Below the pieces are notes generated by a model. That model worked only from the letters and a program-made list of their open reading frames with translations, was not told the origin of the DNA and searched no databases. The position numbers were made by a program, and so were the translations under genes. Of a DNA stretch of 64,000 nucleotides, positions 35,393 to 43,325 are shown piece by piece (positions within the stretch are counted from its first letter, which is position 1; every line of letters begins with the position of its first letter). The stretch is from Gp13-AA77 sp035578005 (GTDB taxonomy: Bacteria > Acidobacteriota > Terriglobia > UBA7540), in NCBI GenBank assembly GCA_035578005.1, contig DATJYK010000181.1, positions 1-64,000 on the forward strand, read 5' to 3'.

Positions 35393-36146
35393 GGCTGATA
35401 ACCTCCTCGGCAAGCTGCGCATAGCTTTCCGCCCCTCGGCATGCCGGATCATAAAGAAAGATGGGCTTTCCGTGGCTTGGCGCCTCGGCAAGTCGTACAT
35501 TGCGTGGAATAACGGTTTGGAACACTCGATTGCCGAAGAAATTCACCAAATCGTCGCGAACCTGATGGGAAAGATTAGTTCGATCATCGTACATAGTTAA
35601 GAGGATACCTTCGATGGCGAGCTTCGGGTTGTGACTGCGTCGCACCCTGGCAAAAGTGTCCAGCAGCCCGGAAACACCTTCGAGGGCAAAGTATTCGCAT
35701 TGAACCGGAACCACCACAGAATCAGCAGCCACCAAGGCGTTCAGGGTCAACAGATCCAGGGCTGGCGGACAATCCAGAATGACGAACTGAAATGCCTCGC
35801 GTAACGGCCCGAGCTTTTTTTGGAGCACGTGCTCGCGCTGGTCCTGATCGGAGAGTTCGATGTTTGCGCCTACCAGGTTCTTTTCCGAGGGGATCAGGCT
35901 AAGATGCTCCATGCCCGCGGCCACGGTGAGGGAGGGCATATACGCATCCATCATTAACCCATGATATAAAGTCCGGCGCCCGGGATCTGGGGTGAATCCG
36001 AGGCCGGCAGTGGTGTTAGCTTGAGGGTCGCAGTCGATGATGACTGTGGGCAGCCCCTTAAGGGCTAGAGCGGCCCCGAGGTTGATGGCTGTGGTGGTCT
36101 TGCCAACACCGCCCTTCTGATTGGCAATCGCGATGGCTCTGGCCAC
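35340..36146 (-). CDS. parA: Chromosome-partitioning ATPase ParA (Soj)
   Basis: The protein has 268 residues. It has the deviant Walker A motif 'NQKGGVGKTTTAINLGA' (residues 9-25), Walker A' 'LPTVIIDCDPQANTTAGLGF' and the Walker B stretch 'QFVILDCPPALDLLTLNALV'. Length and ends match chromosomal Soj/ParA, with no N-terminal HTH as plasmid type Ia has. It moves ParB-parS complexes using ATP on the nucleoid. Gene order rsmG - (two unknown) - parA - parB, all leftward, is the classic origin-proximal arrangement except for the insertion and the missing mnmG. Confidence 0.96.
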   Translation of the reverse strand: MARAIAIANQKGGVGKTTTAINLGAALALKGLPTVIIDCDPQANTTAGLGFTPDPGRRTLYHGLMMDAYMPSLTVAAGMEHLSLIPSEKNLVGANIELSDQDQREHVLQKKLGPLREAFQFVILDCPPALDLLTLNALVAADSVVVPVQCEYFALEGVSGLLDTFARVRRSHNPKLAIEGILLTMYDDRTNLSHQVRDDLVNFFGNRVFQTVIPRNVRLAEAPSHGKPIFLYDPACRGAESYAQLAEEVISHDSQGTGTGPERPDPGA

Positions 36147-36365
36147 TTTCTCTCCTGGAGTGACAATCTAGCACCGCAAGGGTCCGTAACACAAGTTCGG
36201 TTTTTTGCTTGGCAAGTTCGCCTTTGTTGTCTTTGATTCTTTTGGTGGTGTAGTCAGGTCGCACGTCATTCCCGCGTAGGCGGGAATCCACAAATACTAA
36301 CCGCCAATGTTTCTCATATAGGGTGGATTCCCGCCTACGCGGGGACGTGGGAGAGTGCTGGAATC
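36147..36365. repeat. dRS3-like palindrome pair upstream of parA
   Basis: Two palindromes of the ATTCCCGCGTAGGCGGGAAT type (about 36267-36292 and 36328-36345) face each other around 35 bases, upstream of the parA start and just before the parS site at 36366. They could form a large hairpin in the parA leader or act as a barrier to transcription entering from the right. Confidence 0.8.
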
Positions 36366-36379
36366 GTTTCACGTGGAAC
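36366..36379 (+). promoter_or_regulatory. parS site (ParB-binding)
   Basis: GTTTCACGTGGAAC matches the widely conserved parS core (GTTTCACGTGAAAC, or GTTCCACGTGAAAC on the other strand). ParB loads here as a clamp. It lies 220 bases upstream of the parA start, beside dRS3-like palindromes and the iteron-like repeat B. Confidence 0.93.
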
Positions 36380-36466
36380 GGGCGAGTTGATCCATTTGAC
36401 TCGTGGGCCCATTGATCCATCAAGTCAATTCCTGAGTGATTAAATAAGGCTAACTATATTATTTAT

Positions 36467-36584
36467 CAATAACATTCCAGGATAACTTAGTTAACTTGTG
36501 TGTTTTCATAAACATTCCAGGGTATTCTCATTTGTCTCATTTTTCTCATTTCCGGTCCTTTGTTTTCAATAACATTCCAGGATA
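36467..36584 (-). repeat. Iteron-like repeat, copy B, next to parS
   Basis: CAATAACATTCCAGGATA at 36467-36484 and 36567-36584 and the variant CATAAACATTCCAGGGTA at 36507-36524 are spaced 40 and 60 bases. In reverse complement the whole unit, linkers included (AAAGGACCGG, GAGACAAATGAGAA), aligns with copy A at 16533-16651, 20 kb away. The flank 36451-36466 and 36590-36610 is AT-rich. The gap 36585-36769 also has a long imperfect inverted repeat made of GGGACTCG / CGAGTCCC words (about 36627-36745). No gene is evident in 36380-36769. Confidence 0.85.
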
Positions 36585-36769
36585 GGCAAAATAATTTTTA
36601 AAAAATTTTCCGCAGACCGGTCAGTTGGGGACTCGGGACTCGTGGTTCGTGGCTCAGGCTGAGCGCCTGCGACGTGAGGCCAAGGTCATTACAGCTCGCT
36701 CTGTTTTGTGGGCACGAGTCGCGAGTCGCGAGTCCCCAGTCCCGGGCCCCGATTTGTATTCCCGCTGGT

Positions 36770-37783
36770 CTATTGCTCATGACTCTCGGCCTCCGCAACG
36801 GCCTCCTCGCCGGTCCCAAGCTGGTGGACGCCACCGGACGTGATGGCGGCGTCGCTCTGCCTCGCAGAATCGGGCTGCTTCAAAGGATCGGACTGTCCGG
36901 CGACTTGGGGCTGCGGCTGGATGCCGTAGAGCTTCAGCAGACGTACAATCAGCGCCTGCTTGCGGTCGATGGCCTGCCTCATGCGCTCGCCTTGGCGATC
37001 CATCCATGCATCTTCGCGAGTGTTCCCTAGAAGAGCCATGCATTCCGTGCGGGTCATCATCTTCTCGTCCCTGGCCAAACCGTAGAAACGGCCGATCTCT
37101 TCCTGCTCCTCTTTCGCGAGATCCAACAGGTGTTGGTACTGGTCTTCGCTCAGAGGCTCCCCGCCGCCCAGCGCTGGATCCATCAATTGCTGGCAGAGAA
37201 GACAGATCGTCTCGGCACGATCAGTGTTTGGGGTAAGTTCCTTGCCGTAAAGGTACGTAAGCAGGGTCCTCAGGTCGAAATCGCGCTGTTCCAACTTGAT
37301 GATCAAACTCTCCAAGCACTCGAACTGCTTTTGGAACTTGGCGGGCGAGTCCGGCAGGCTCTGGTAGCCTCCCTCCAGATACTGCTTCACGTTGCCTCGC
37401 AAATCGCGCTGCACCTCCGCCTCAAGGCGCATTTGGGCGATCTTGTTGCGTGCCCAACGATGCTCAAGCCCCGCGTCCCGAATGCGCTCCCAGGCCTCGA
37501 GTTCCAGGTACTGCCGGGCCAAGTCTTGAAAATTGCGGCTCAGCAGCGGAGGCAAGTATGAATAAGGGGCGATCAGCTCACGATACAGCTTTTCGGCCGC
37601 GCCCAGGTCCTGGTTCAGCACCCGCATTTCCGCGAGGCCGAGAAGCCGAATGGGATACCTGGCAGCCCTTTCGCTGACTTGACGCACTATCTCCTCCGGA
37701 ATGGGACATCGCGCCTTGCGGCCGTTGGCCCGGCTGGCCGCCGCCGCGGCCTCGGAACGCTTGGGTGGCTTCCGAACTGACAT
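36770..37783 (-). CDS. Conserved-looking helical protein of unknown function beside parAB
   Basis: The protein has 337 residues. The N-terminus is basic and Ala-rich ('PKRSEAAAAASRANGRKARC'), as in a group of poorly characterised soil-bacterium proteins that open 'SRANGRKS-GP'. The body is mostly helical (for example 'LGAAEKLYRELIAPYSYLPP', 'RNFQDLARQYLELEAWERIR', 'LLDLAKEEQEEIGRFYGLAR'). The C-terminus is Gln-, Ser- and Gly-rich and probably disordered. There is no signal peptide, membrane helix or known catalytic motif. The ATG at 37783 has AAAGGAG upstream. Its position between parA and rsmG invites a link to origin biology, but none is shown. Confidence 0.7.
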   Translation of the reverse strand: MSVRKPPKRSEAAAAASRANGRKARCPIPEEIVRQVSERAARYPIRLLGLAEMRVLNQDLGAAEKLYRELIAPYSYLPPLLSRNFQDLARQYLELEAWERIRDAGLEHRWARNKIAQMRLEAEVQRDLRGNVKQYLEGGYQSLPDSPAKFQKQFECLESLIIKLEQRDFDLRTLLTYLYGKELTPNTDRAETICLLCQQLMDPALGGGEPLSEDQYQHLLDLAKEEQEEIGRFYGLARDEKMMTRTECMALLGNTREDAWMDRQGERMRQAIDRKQALIVRLLKLYGIQPQPQVAGQSDPLKQPDSARQSDAAITSGGVHQLGTGEEAVAEAESHEQ

Positions 37784-37982
37784 AGAGTGATCTCCTTTCC
37801 GTGGCTGTCGGTGGTTAAAATCGCCGACATGCCGCCTATTCTTATTGATAGCAGGTCAAACTGAGAATGTGGGTAACGGCGGGATGTTCGGGACAGAATA
37901 TTTAATTGCTTATTTTGTTTGGGTTAGGCTGTGAGTTACAGGCTTCGCCGTTGTCTTGGAGCTACGAGTGTGCAGAATGTGC

Positions 37983-38345
37983 TCACTTTGGCTCAGTCCG
38001 CTGGGGTGTCATCAAATCGGCCAGCACGTCCTCCAATTCGCGGACTCGGCCCCACATCTTGAGGGCGTCATCCTGAGGTCGCGCCCGCAGGCCGTCACTC
38101 GAGCAATGCTTGACAAAAATGTAAGCCACTCCTATACCGAAGCTCACCGCGTGAACCAAGGCGAAGCACGAATTCTTGACGCCCGGCCGGGACACGTCAG
38201 GGCCACGGACAAAGTACGCACCATCTGAAAGGACACGCAATCCGTGCTCCATCGAAAGGAGCGGGTTTGCGTGCTTGGCCATGCAGAGCGAGGTATAAAC
38301 GCGCTGCAACTGATCTCTAACCATGCTGGCGCCGGGTTCCGCCAT
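37983..38345 (-). CDS. Hypothetical 120-residue protein
   Basis: Starting at the ATG at 38345, the product has 120 residues: two or three helices, a short 'YFVRGPDVSRPG' loop, then 'SCFALVHAVSFGIGVAYIFV' (hydrophobic, possibly one membrane or core helix), and 'MWGRVRELEDVLADLMTPQ' at the C-terminus. The codon pattern looks protein-like across the full length. The frame extends upstream through repeat sequence, and I reject that extension. No motif is recognised. The 199-base gap to the larger unknown gene has no clear signal. Confidence 0.5.
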   Translation of the reverse strand: MAEPGASMVRDQLQRVYTSLCMAKHANPLLSMEHGLRVLSDGAYFVRGPDVSRPGVKNSCFALVHAVSFGIGVAYIFVKHCSSDGLRARPQDDALKMWGRVRELEDVLADLMTPQRTEPK

Positions 38346-38594
38346 GTCCAGAGCGCCCACCGCCGGACCCCTCGACGTAGGGGCACATGGCCATGTGCCC
38401 CTACATGAGCCGGACCATCCGTGATCGAGTTCGCGTCCGATGCGATACCCCCGCACGCCGCTAAATGCAAATACCAATCGTCTTGGCACACTGATTCTGA
38501 TTTCAGATGTAGGGGCGGCCCTCGGGCCGCCCAACTTGCGGAGCAAGGCAACGGAGGCTGCTAATTGGCCGGCCCAAGGGCCGGCCCTATGTCG
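38346..38594. repeat. Palindromic repeats between the hypothetical gene and the second parS
   Basis: A perfect hairpin GTAGGGGCACATGGCCATGT followed by GCCCCTAC lies at about 38376-38404. A GGGGCGGCC-type element (GTAGGGGCGGCCCTCGGGCC, about 38509-38530, with its partner GGCCCAAGGGCCGGCCCTA near 38571-38590) runs right up to the parS site. No gene is supported in these 249 bases. Confidence 0.75.
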
Positions 38595-38608
38595 GTTCCA
38601 CGTGAAAC
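38595..38608 (+). promoter_or_regulatory. Second parS site
   Basis: GTTCCACGTGAAAC is a perfect parS core in the opposite orientation to the site at 36366. It lies 11 bases downstream of the rsmG stop and immediately beside a GGGGCGGCC-type palindrome. Two perfect sites within 2.3 kb support an origin-proximal centromere region. Confidence 0.93.
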
Positions 38609-38618
38609 ATCTGCAAAC

Positions 38619-39260
38619 CTAGCCAACCGGTTTCCCATGCCAAATCTCGCGATCTCTGCTCAGAGGAACGGAAATGGGCTCACACCACTTGACGAGGCGG
38701 TTGAACGCCGGGGTCTGCGCTGACAGGTTTTCTGCTTCGGAGCGAGTCAGCCATAGGCAAAGCTCGCCGTCGACGCGGAGGCACCGGACCATCGCAGGCA
38801 GCGTAGAGTCAAACGATCCGAGGGCCCTGGCCGTAACCAAGCCAAATTCTCCAGAATGGCTGCGGCAATATTCTTCGATCCGCTCTCCGCGCACTTCCAC
38901 GGACTCGAAGCCACACTCTCGAATGACCTCTTTGAGAAACGCGCGCTTCTTGGCGACCGGTTCAAGCAGGACCACCTGAAGCTCGGGATTCGTGATCCTA
39001 AGTGCCAGACCTGGGAAGCCGGCGCCGCTGCCCACGTCGAGCAGCCGGCCTCGAAGCTCCTGCGCCTTCGACAGGTACATGCTCTCGGCGAAGTGGCGGA
39101 CGATGATCTCTTCGGGTTTGGTGATGGTGGTGAGGTTGATTTTGGCGTTCCACTTGATCAGCAGGGCGGTCCATGTGGATATTTGATGTGTCTGATGGGC
39201 GTATAGGTCGAGGTCGAAGGGGAGTGAAAGGCGTCGAATTTGGTCGGTGCTTAAGAACAT
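38619..39260 (-). CDS. rsmG: 16S rRNA (guanine527-N7)-methyltransferase RsmG (GidB)
   Basis: The protein has 213 residues. AdoMet motif I is 'LLDVGSGAGFPGLALRI', preceded by the family's 'NLTTITKPEEIIVRHFAESM' and followed by 'VVLLEPVAKKRAFLKEVIRE' and 'VTARALGSFDSTLPAMVRCL'. It methylates G527 in the 530 loop of 16S rRNA, and loss gives low-level streptomycin resistance. In many genomes it lies in mnmG-rsmG-parA-parB. Here mnmG is not upstream; the region beyond 39260 is AT-rich and repeat-filled. Confidence 0.94.
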   Translation of the reverse strand: MFLSTDQIRRLSLPFDLDLYAHQTHQISTWTALLIKWNAKINLTTITKPEEIIVRHFAESMYLSKAQELRGRLLDVGSGAGFPGLALRITNPELQVVLLEPVAKKRAFLKEVIRECGFESVEVRGERIEEYCRSHSGEFGLVTARALGSFDSTLPAMVRCLRVDGELCLWLTRSEAENLSAQTPAFNRLVKWCEPISVPLSRDREIWHGKPVG

Positions 39261-39901
39261 GAACTTAATCTTAAACCTTTGATCTAATTAAACTAATCAT
39301 ACATACTATAATTATAGATTAACCTAAAACGCTCAACAGAACACTGAAAATGGATTCCCGCCTACGCGGGAATGACGCGAATCGAGAGTGGCGGCCATGG
39401 ATTCCCGCCCCACGCCTTCGCGGGGGCAGGCTCTGCGCGGGAATGACGCGAAAGCTAAAGTTGCCGCCAGCAACCGGAGGCATCTGCCTTTTTGGCCACA
39501 CTGCGGTGGAACCCTTTCAGTCGCCGGTCCGCTGATACCTGATTCCCCGGCAATGACGTGAGATCAAAGGCAGCGTTTGGCTTCGGCGCTCCAGGCCTCA
39601 GTCGATGGCCTTCGAAGTTGGCCTGGCGCCTACAAAAACGCTGACTGCAACGAAATTGGATTCCCGCTCCCCGCCTTTGCGGGGACAAGCTTCGCGCGAA
39701 TGACACACCAGCCTGCATGACTCCACTTTCCTTTCGGCGGTCGGTAGCATGTTGCGCCCTTCAACGGCCGATTGAGAGCCCTTTGGACGATCAACCGGCG
39801 ACAATCTTGATTCAGGCAAACCCTTTCGAATTACCGTCATTCCCGCGTAGAGCCTGCCCCCGCGAAGGCGTGGGGCGGGAATCCATGATACCTTAAGCCA
39901 A
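39261..39901. other. AT-rich gap with dRS3-like repeats; no gene seen
   Basis: Positions 39265-39340 are strongly AT-rich (TTAATCTTAAACCTTTGATC, ATACATACTATAATTATAGA). From 39350 dRS3-like palindromes appear at about 39351-39374, 39403-39446 (an expanded form with CCCACGCCTTCGCGGGGGC inside), 39659-39705 and 39836-39890. Between them are unrelated stretches without a supported ORF. The AT-rich block next to rsmG and parS is a candidate for origin-like unwinding sequence, but no cluster of DnaA boxes (TTATCCACA) was found. Confidence 0.6.
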
Positions 39902-40201
39902 ATGAATCGCCAGTACTACGTTTACATTCTCGCCAGGAAGCCTCGTGGAACCCTCTACATCGGAGTAACCAACAACCTCGCGCACCGGGTGTGGCAGCAC
40001 CAGCAAGGGTTGGTGGAGGGGTTTACCAAGCGCTACGGCGTCCATCGTTTGGTGCACTATGAGGTGTTCGAGCGGCCGGTGGAGGCTATCCAGAGAGAAG
40101 AACGCCTCAAGAAATGGAATCGCGCTTGGAAGATTAGCTTGATCGAGGCCACGAACCCCGGCTGGGAGGACTTGTATCCCTCGGTGATGCATAGGGATTG
40201 A
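39902..40201 (+). CDS. GIY-YIG nuclease domain protein (YhbQ-like)
   Basis: The protein has 99 residues with the single-domain GIY-YIG pattern: 'YYVYILARKPRGTLYIGVTN' (the two Tyr-containing strands), Arg in 'NLAHRVWQHQQG', 'GFTKRYGVHRLVHYEVFERP', and the closing Glu in 'EAIQREERLKKWNRAWKISL', which binds the metal. The family cuts DNA in several contexts, but most stand-alone members have unknown roles. Dense dRS3-like palindromes flank it on both sides: an expanded copy ends 35 bases before the ATG and the tandem array starts 2 bases after the stop. It may be carried by, or act on, these repeats. Confidence 0.9.
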   Translation: MNRQYYVYILARKPRGTLYIGVTNNLAHRVWQHQQGLVEGFTKRYGVHRLVHYEVFERPVEAIQREERLKKWNRAWKISLIEATNPGWEDLYPSVMHRD

Positions 40202-40202
40202 A

Positions 40203-40735
40203 GTGGATTCCCGCCCCACGCCTTCGCGGGGGCAGGCTCTGCGCGGGGAATGACGTAAATTGATGGATTCCCGCCTACGCGGGAATGACGTGAATCGATG
40301 GATTCCCGCCTGCGCGGGGAATGACGCGAATCGATGGATTCCCGCCTACGCGGGAATGACGTGAATTGATGGATTCCCGCCTGCGCGGGAATGACGTGAA
40401 TCGATGGATTCTCGCCAGCACCGGAATGACGTGAATCGATGGATTCCCGCCAGCACGGGAATGACGTGAATCGATGGATTCCCGCCTGCGCGGGGAATGA
40501 CGTGAATTTGATGGATTCCCGCCTGCGGCGGAATGACGCGAATTGATGGATTCCCGCCCCACGCCTTCGCGGGGGCAGGCTCTACGCGGGAATGACGCGG
40601 ATCGATGGATTCCGGCCTGCACGGGAATGACGCGAATTGATGGATTCCCGCCTACGCGGGAATGACGTGAATTGATGGATTCCCTCACCACGTCATTCCC
40701 GCGAAGGCGGGAATCCATTTTAATCCATCTTAGAC
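40203..40735. repeat. Tandem array of about a dozen dRS3-like palindromes
   Basis: Units of about 35 bases, each containing GGATTCCCGCCTACGCGGGA or a variant followed by ATGACGTGAATCGAT, repeat about 12 times. Two units are longer (CCCACGCCTTCGCGGGGGC inserted, at about 40206 and 40551). Spacers are nearly identical (TGACGTGAAT(T/C)GATG), and the array ends with an inverted copy at about 40700-40720. The spacers do not vary, so this is not a CRISPR. The rest of the gap to 40804 is AT-rich (TTGAGTATAATACTATTTAT) with no gene. Confidence 0.9.
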
Positions 40736-40804
40736 CGGCATCTCGAATTAAGCCATTTAAATTGAGTATAATACTATTTATATAGGTTATAAGTTCTCTG
40801 GTTT

Positions 40805-43234
40805 CTACTCGTGCCGCAGCGCGATCATGGGATCAACTGCGGTGGCCCAGCGTGCCGGAATATAGGCCGCGAGTGCAGCCACCAAGGCGAGCAAGGTGGC
40901 CAAGGCGGCGAACACCTCTATATTAATGCTAACGACTCCGAACAGCAGGCTCGACAGACCGCGGGCCATGGCGACCGCGCAGGGTATCCCGATCACCAAG
41001 CCGATGAGACTGAGTTTGAGGGCACGCCCCAGCACCAATCTGAACATGTCAGACCGCTGGGCGCCGAGCGCCATGCGGACGCCGATTTCATGTGTCCGCT
41101 GGCGGACAGCGTAGGCCATGACGGCGAAGATACCGGCGGCCGCCAGGACCAGGGCTATGGCGCCGAACACCATCATAAAGCGGGCCGAGAACTCCACCCC
41201 ACTTTCGTTGTCGGAAAGCACCTGGTCGAGGGTGCGGATGTCATAGGCGGGTTGGTCAGGGTCAACACTTCGCACGGCGGCGCGTGCGGCGGCCGCCAAG
41301 GCCACCGGATCCCCTGAGGTGCGCAGGGTCACCGTCAGAGATCCCACCGGCACTTGGGCGAAGGGCACGTAGCCGGTGGGGTTGGGCTCCTTGTCGAACG
41401 CGGACCCCCGGATGTCACCCACCACACCCACCACGGTGCACCATGGATCCTGCGAACCCTCGGTGCCGAATCTGATCCGTTTTCCGACCGGATCGCGATC
41501 GGGCCAAATGTGACGCGCCAGGCTCTGGCTAATCAGCGCCACGGGCGGCGCATCGGGCCCATCCTCCCGGGTGAAAAACCGGCCGCTCACAAGGGGTACG
41601 CGAAGAGTGCGGAAGAAGTCGGGCGTGATAATCTCCGAGATGGCGGTGCGCATCTCGCCCGGAGCTGCCGGAGGCTGGTCTTCGCCGCGATATTCCGTCG
41701 AGTTCCAGTTCCAGCTTCCGGGTACGGTGGTAGCGGCTGCCGCCGACTGCACGCCGGGCAGCGCCTGGAGGTTGGCGAGCACGCGGTCATAGAACTGGCG
41801 GACATTGGCCTTGTCGCTGTACTTGGATTCCGCCAGGGCCACATGAAAAGTGAGGACGTGGTTACGGTCGAAGCCCATGTCCCTCGCAGCCAGGGTCTGG
41901 AAGCCTTTCACCATAAGCCCGGCCCCCACCAGCAGCACCAAGGCAAGGGCGACCTCCGAGACTACCAGCAGGGCGCGAAGTCGGCTGCGCGCCGGCCCGG
42001 AACCACCGCCGCGCCCGCCCTCCTTCAACACATCGTTGACGTCGGCGCGCCCTGCCTGAAGAGCAGGAGCCAGCGCCGCCAGAATTCCGCTAAGCACACC
42101 GATGGCGAGGGTAAACGCCAGCACCCGCGAATCGATCTGCTGATGCTTCAGGCCGGGAACATGTTGAACGATGAACGCCGGGATGCTGCGCTGGCTGACT
42201 GCGAGACCCCAGGAGGAGAGCACCAGGCTGAAGAGCGCGCCGAGGCCGGCCACCATCACGCCTTCCACTAGCAACTGGCGGGCGATGCGCCATCGCCCGG
42301 CTCCAAGCGCGATGCGCAGGGCGATTTCTTTCTGCCGCGCAGTGGCCCGGGCAAGCTGAAGGTTGGTGACGTTGGCGCACGCCAGCAGGAGAACGAAAGC
42401 GGCCGCGCCCATCAGCGTGAGGAGAAACTGCTTGGAACCCTCGGTGACGTCATCCACCAAACCCATCACGCGCACACCATGACCCGCGTTGCTGGCAGGA
42501 TACGTAGCGCCCAGCCGGGCCGCAATGGCGTTCAGATCGGCCTGCGCACGGGAAGCGGAAACTCCGGGCTTGAGCCGTCCGATGACCTGCAGATAATGGT
42601 CCGTGCGATTAGCCTGCTCCGCCACCGTCAGGTCAAGCGGCGCCCAGGCTTCAGCGCCCACGGGGTAATCGAACTCGGCCGGCATGATGCCAATCACGGT
42701 GAATTTGCCGCCGTTCAACAGCAGATTTCTGCCCACCACGTTGCGGTCGGCGCCGAGATGCCGCTGCCAGAACCGGTAGCTGAGCACCACTACGGACGCG
42801 CGGCCCGGCTCAAAATCACCGGCGGCGATCGCTCGACCCAATTGTGGTGCGATGCCCAGCAACGGGAAGAAATTGCGCGTGACCTGCACTCCCTCCACGC
42901 GCTCGGAGACACCGTCGCCGGTGAGGTTTACGTCCCAGCCGTGCGTAGCCGAGAGCAGCTCGAGGCTGGTGTTCTGTTCCGTCCAATCGCGGAAGTTGGC
43001 GGGAGCGGCACTGACGTGATTCAGGTCCTGCTTAGGTGCGGTCTCCCAGACGGCGACGGCGCGGCCCAGGTCCCTGAAGGCGAAAGGGTGCAGCAGCATG
43101 GCGTTGACGGAGGTGAAGATGACGGTGTTGGCCCCAATGCCGAGCGCCAGCGCAACCACCGCGACCGCCGTCATTACCGGGTTCTTGGTGAGAGCCCGTA
43201 GGCCGTAGCGAGCGTCCTGGAAGAGTGATCCCAT
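40805..43234 (-). CDS. MacB/FtsX-like ABC permease, acidobacterial orphan permease type
   Basis: The protein has 809 residues: an N-terminal helix at about 20-40 (KNPVMTAVAVVALALGIGAN), a periplasmic MacB_PCD domain (about 60-250), an FtsX helix bundle (about 270-400, 'LLTLMGAAAFVLLLACANVT', 'LRIALGAGRWRIARQLLVEG'), a second periplasmic domain and a second FtsX bundle (about 680-805, 'FAVMAYAVRQRTHEIGVRMA', 'LGAQRSDMFRLVLGRALKLS'). This duplicated layout with no ATPase gene beside it is the ADOP family, expanded in Acidobacteria. It may act in export of peptides or signals with an ATPase encoded elsewhere. The start 'MGSLFQDARYGLRALTKNP' is typical. Confidence 0.92.
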   Translation of the reverse strand: MGSLFQDARYGLRALTKNPVMTAVAVVALALGIGANTVIFTSVNAMLLHPFAFRDLGRAVAVWETAPKQDLNHVSAAPANFRDWTEQNTSLELLSATHGWDVNLTGDGVSERVEGVQVTRNFFPLLGIAPQLGRAIAAGDFEPGRASVVVLSYRFWQRHLGADRNVVGRNLLLNGGKFTVIGIMPAEFDYPVGAEAWAPLDLTVAEQANRTDHYLQVIGRLKPGVSASRAQADLNAIAARLGATYPASNAGHGVRVMGLVDDVTEGSKQFLLTLMGAAAFVLLLACANVTNLQLARATARQKEIALRIALGAGRWRIARQLLVEGVMVAGLGALFSLVLSSWGLAVSQRSIPAFIVQHVPGLKHQQIDSRVLAFTLAIGVLSGILAALAPALQAGRADVNDVLKEGGRGGGSGPARSRLRALLVVSEVALALVLLVGAGLMVKGFQTLAARDMGFDRNHVLTFHVALAESKYSDKANVRQFYDRVLANLQALPGVQSAAAATTVPGSWNWNSTEYRGEDQPPAAPGEMRTAISEIITPDFFRTLRVPLVSGRFFTREDGPDAPPVALISQSLARHIWPDRDPVGKRIRFGTEGSQDPWCTVVGVVGDIRGSAFDKEPNPTGYVPFAQVPVGSLTVTLRTSGDPVALAAAARAAVRSVDPDQPAYDIRTLDQVLSDNESGVEFSARFMMVFGAIALVLAAAGIFAVMAYAVRQRTHEIGVRMALGAQRSDMFRLVLGRALKLSLIGLVIGIPCAVAMARGLSSLLFGVVSINIEVFAALATLLALVAALAAYIPARWATAVDPMIALRHE

Positions 43235-43325
43235 AGCGTAACTCCTTGCTGATTACCCCAGACCGAGCTTAGGGCCGACTCTTGCGCCGGCCTTGGCCGG
43301 GGCAAGCCCCGGCCCTACGTCCTTC

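Noticed and set aside
40203..40735. CRISPR array
   Set aside because: Units recur every 35 bases or so, but the parts between palindromes are nearly identical, there are no unique spacers, and no cas gene is near. It is a tandem dRS3-like palindrome array.
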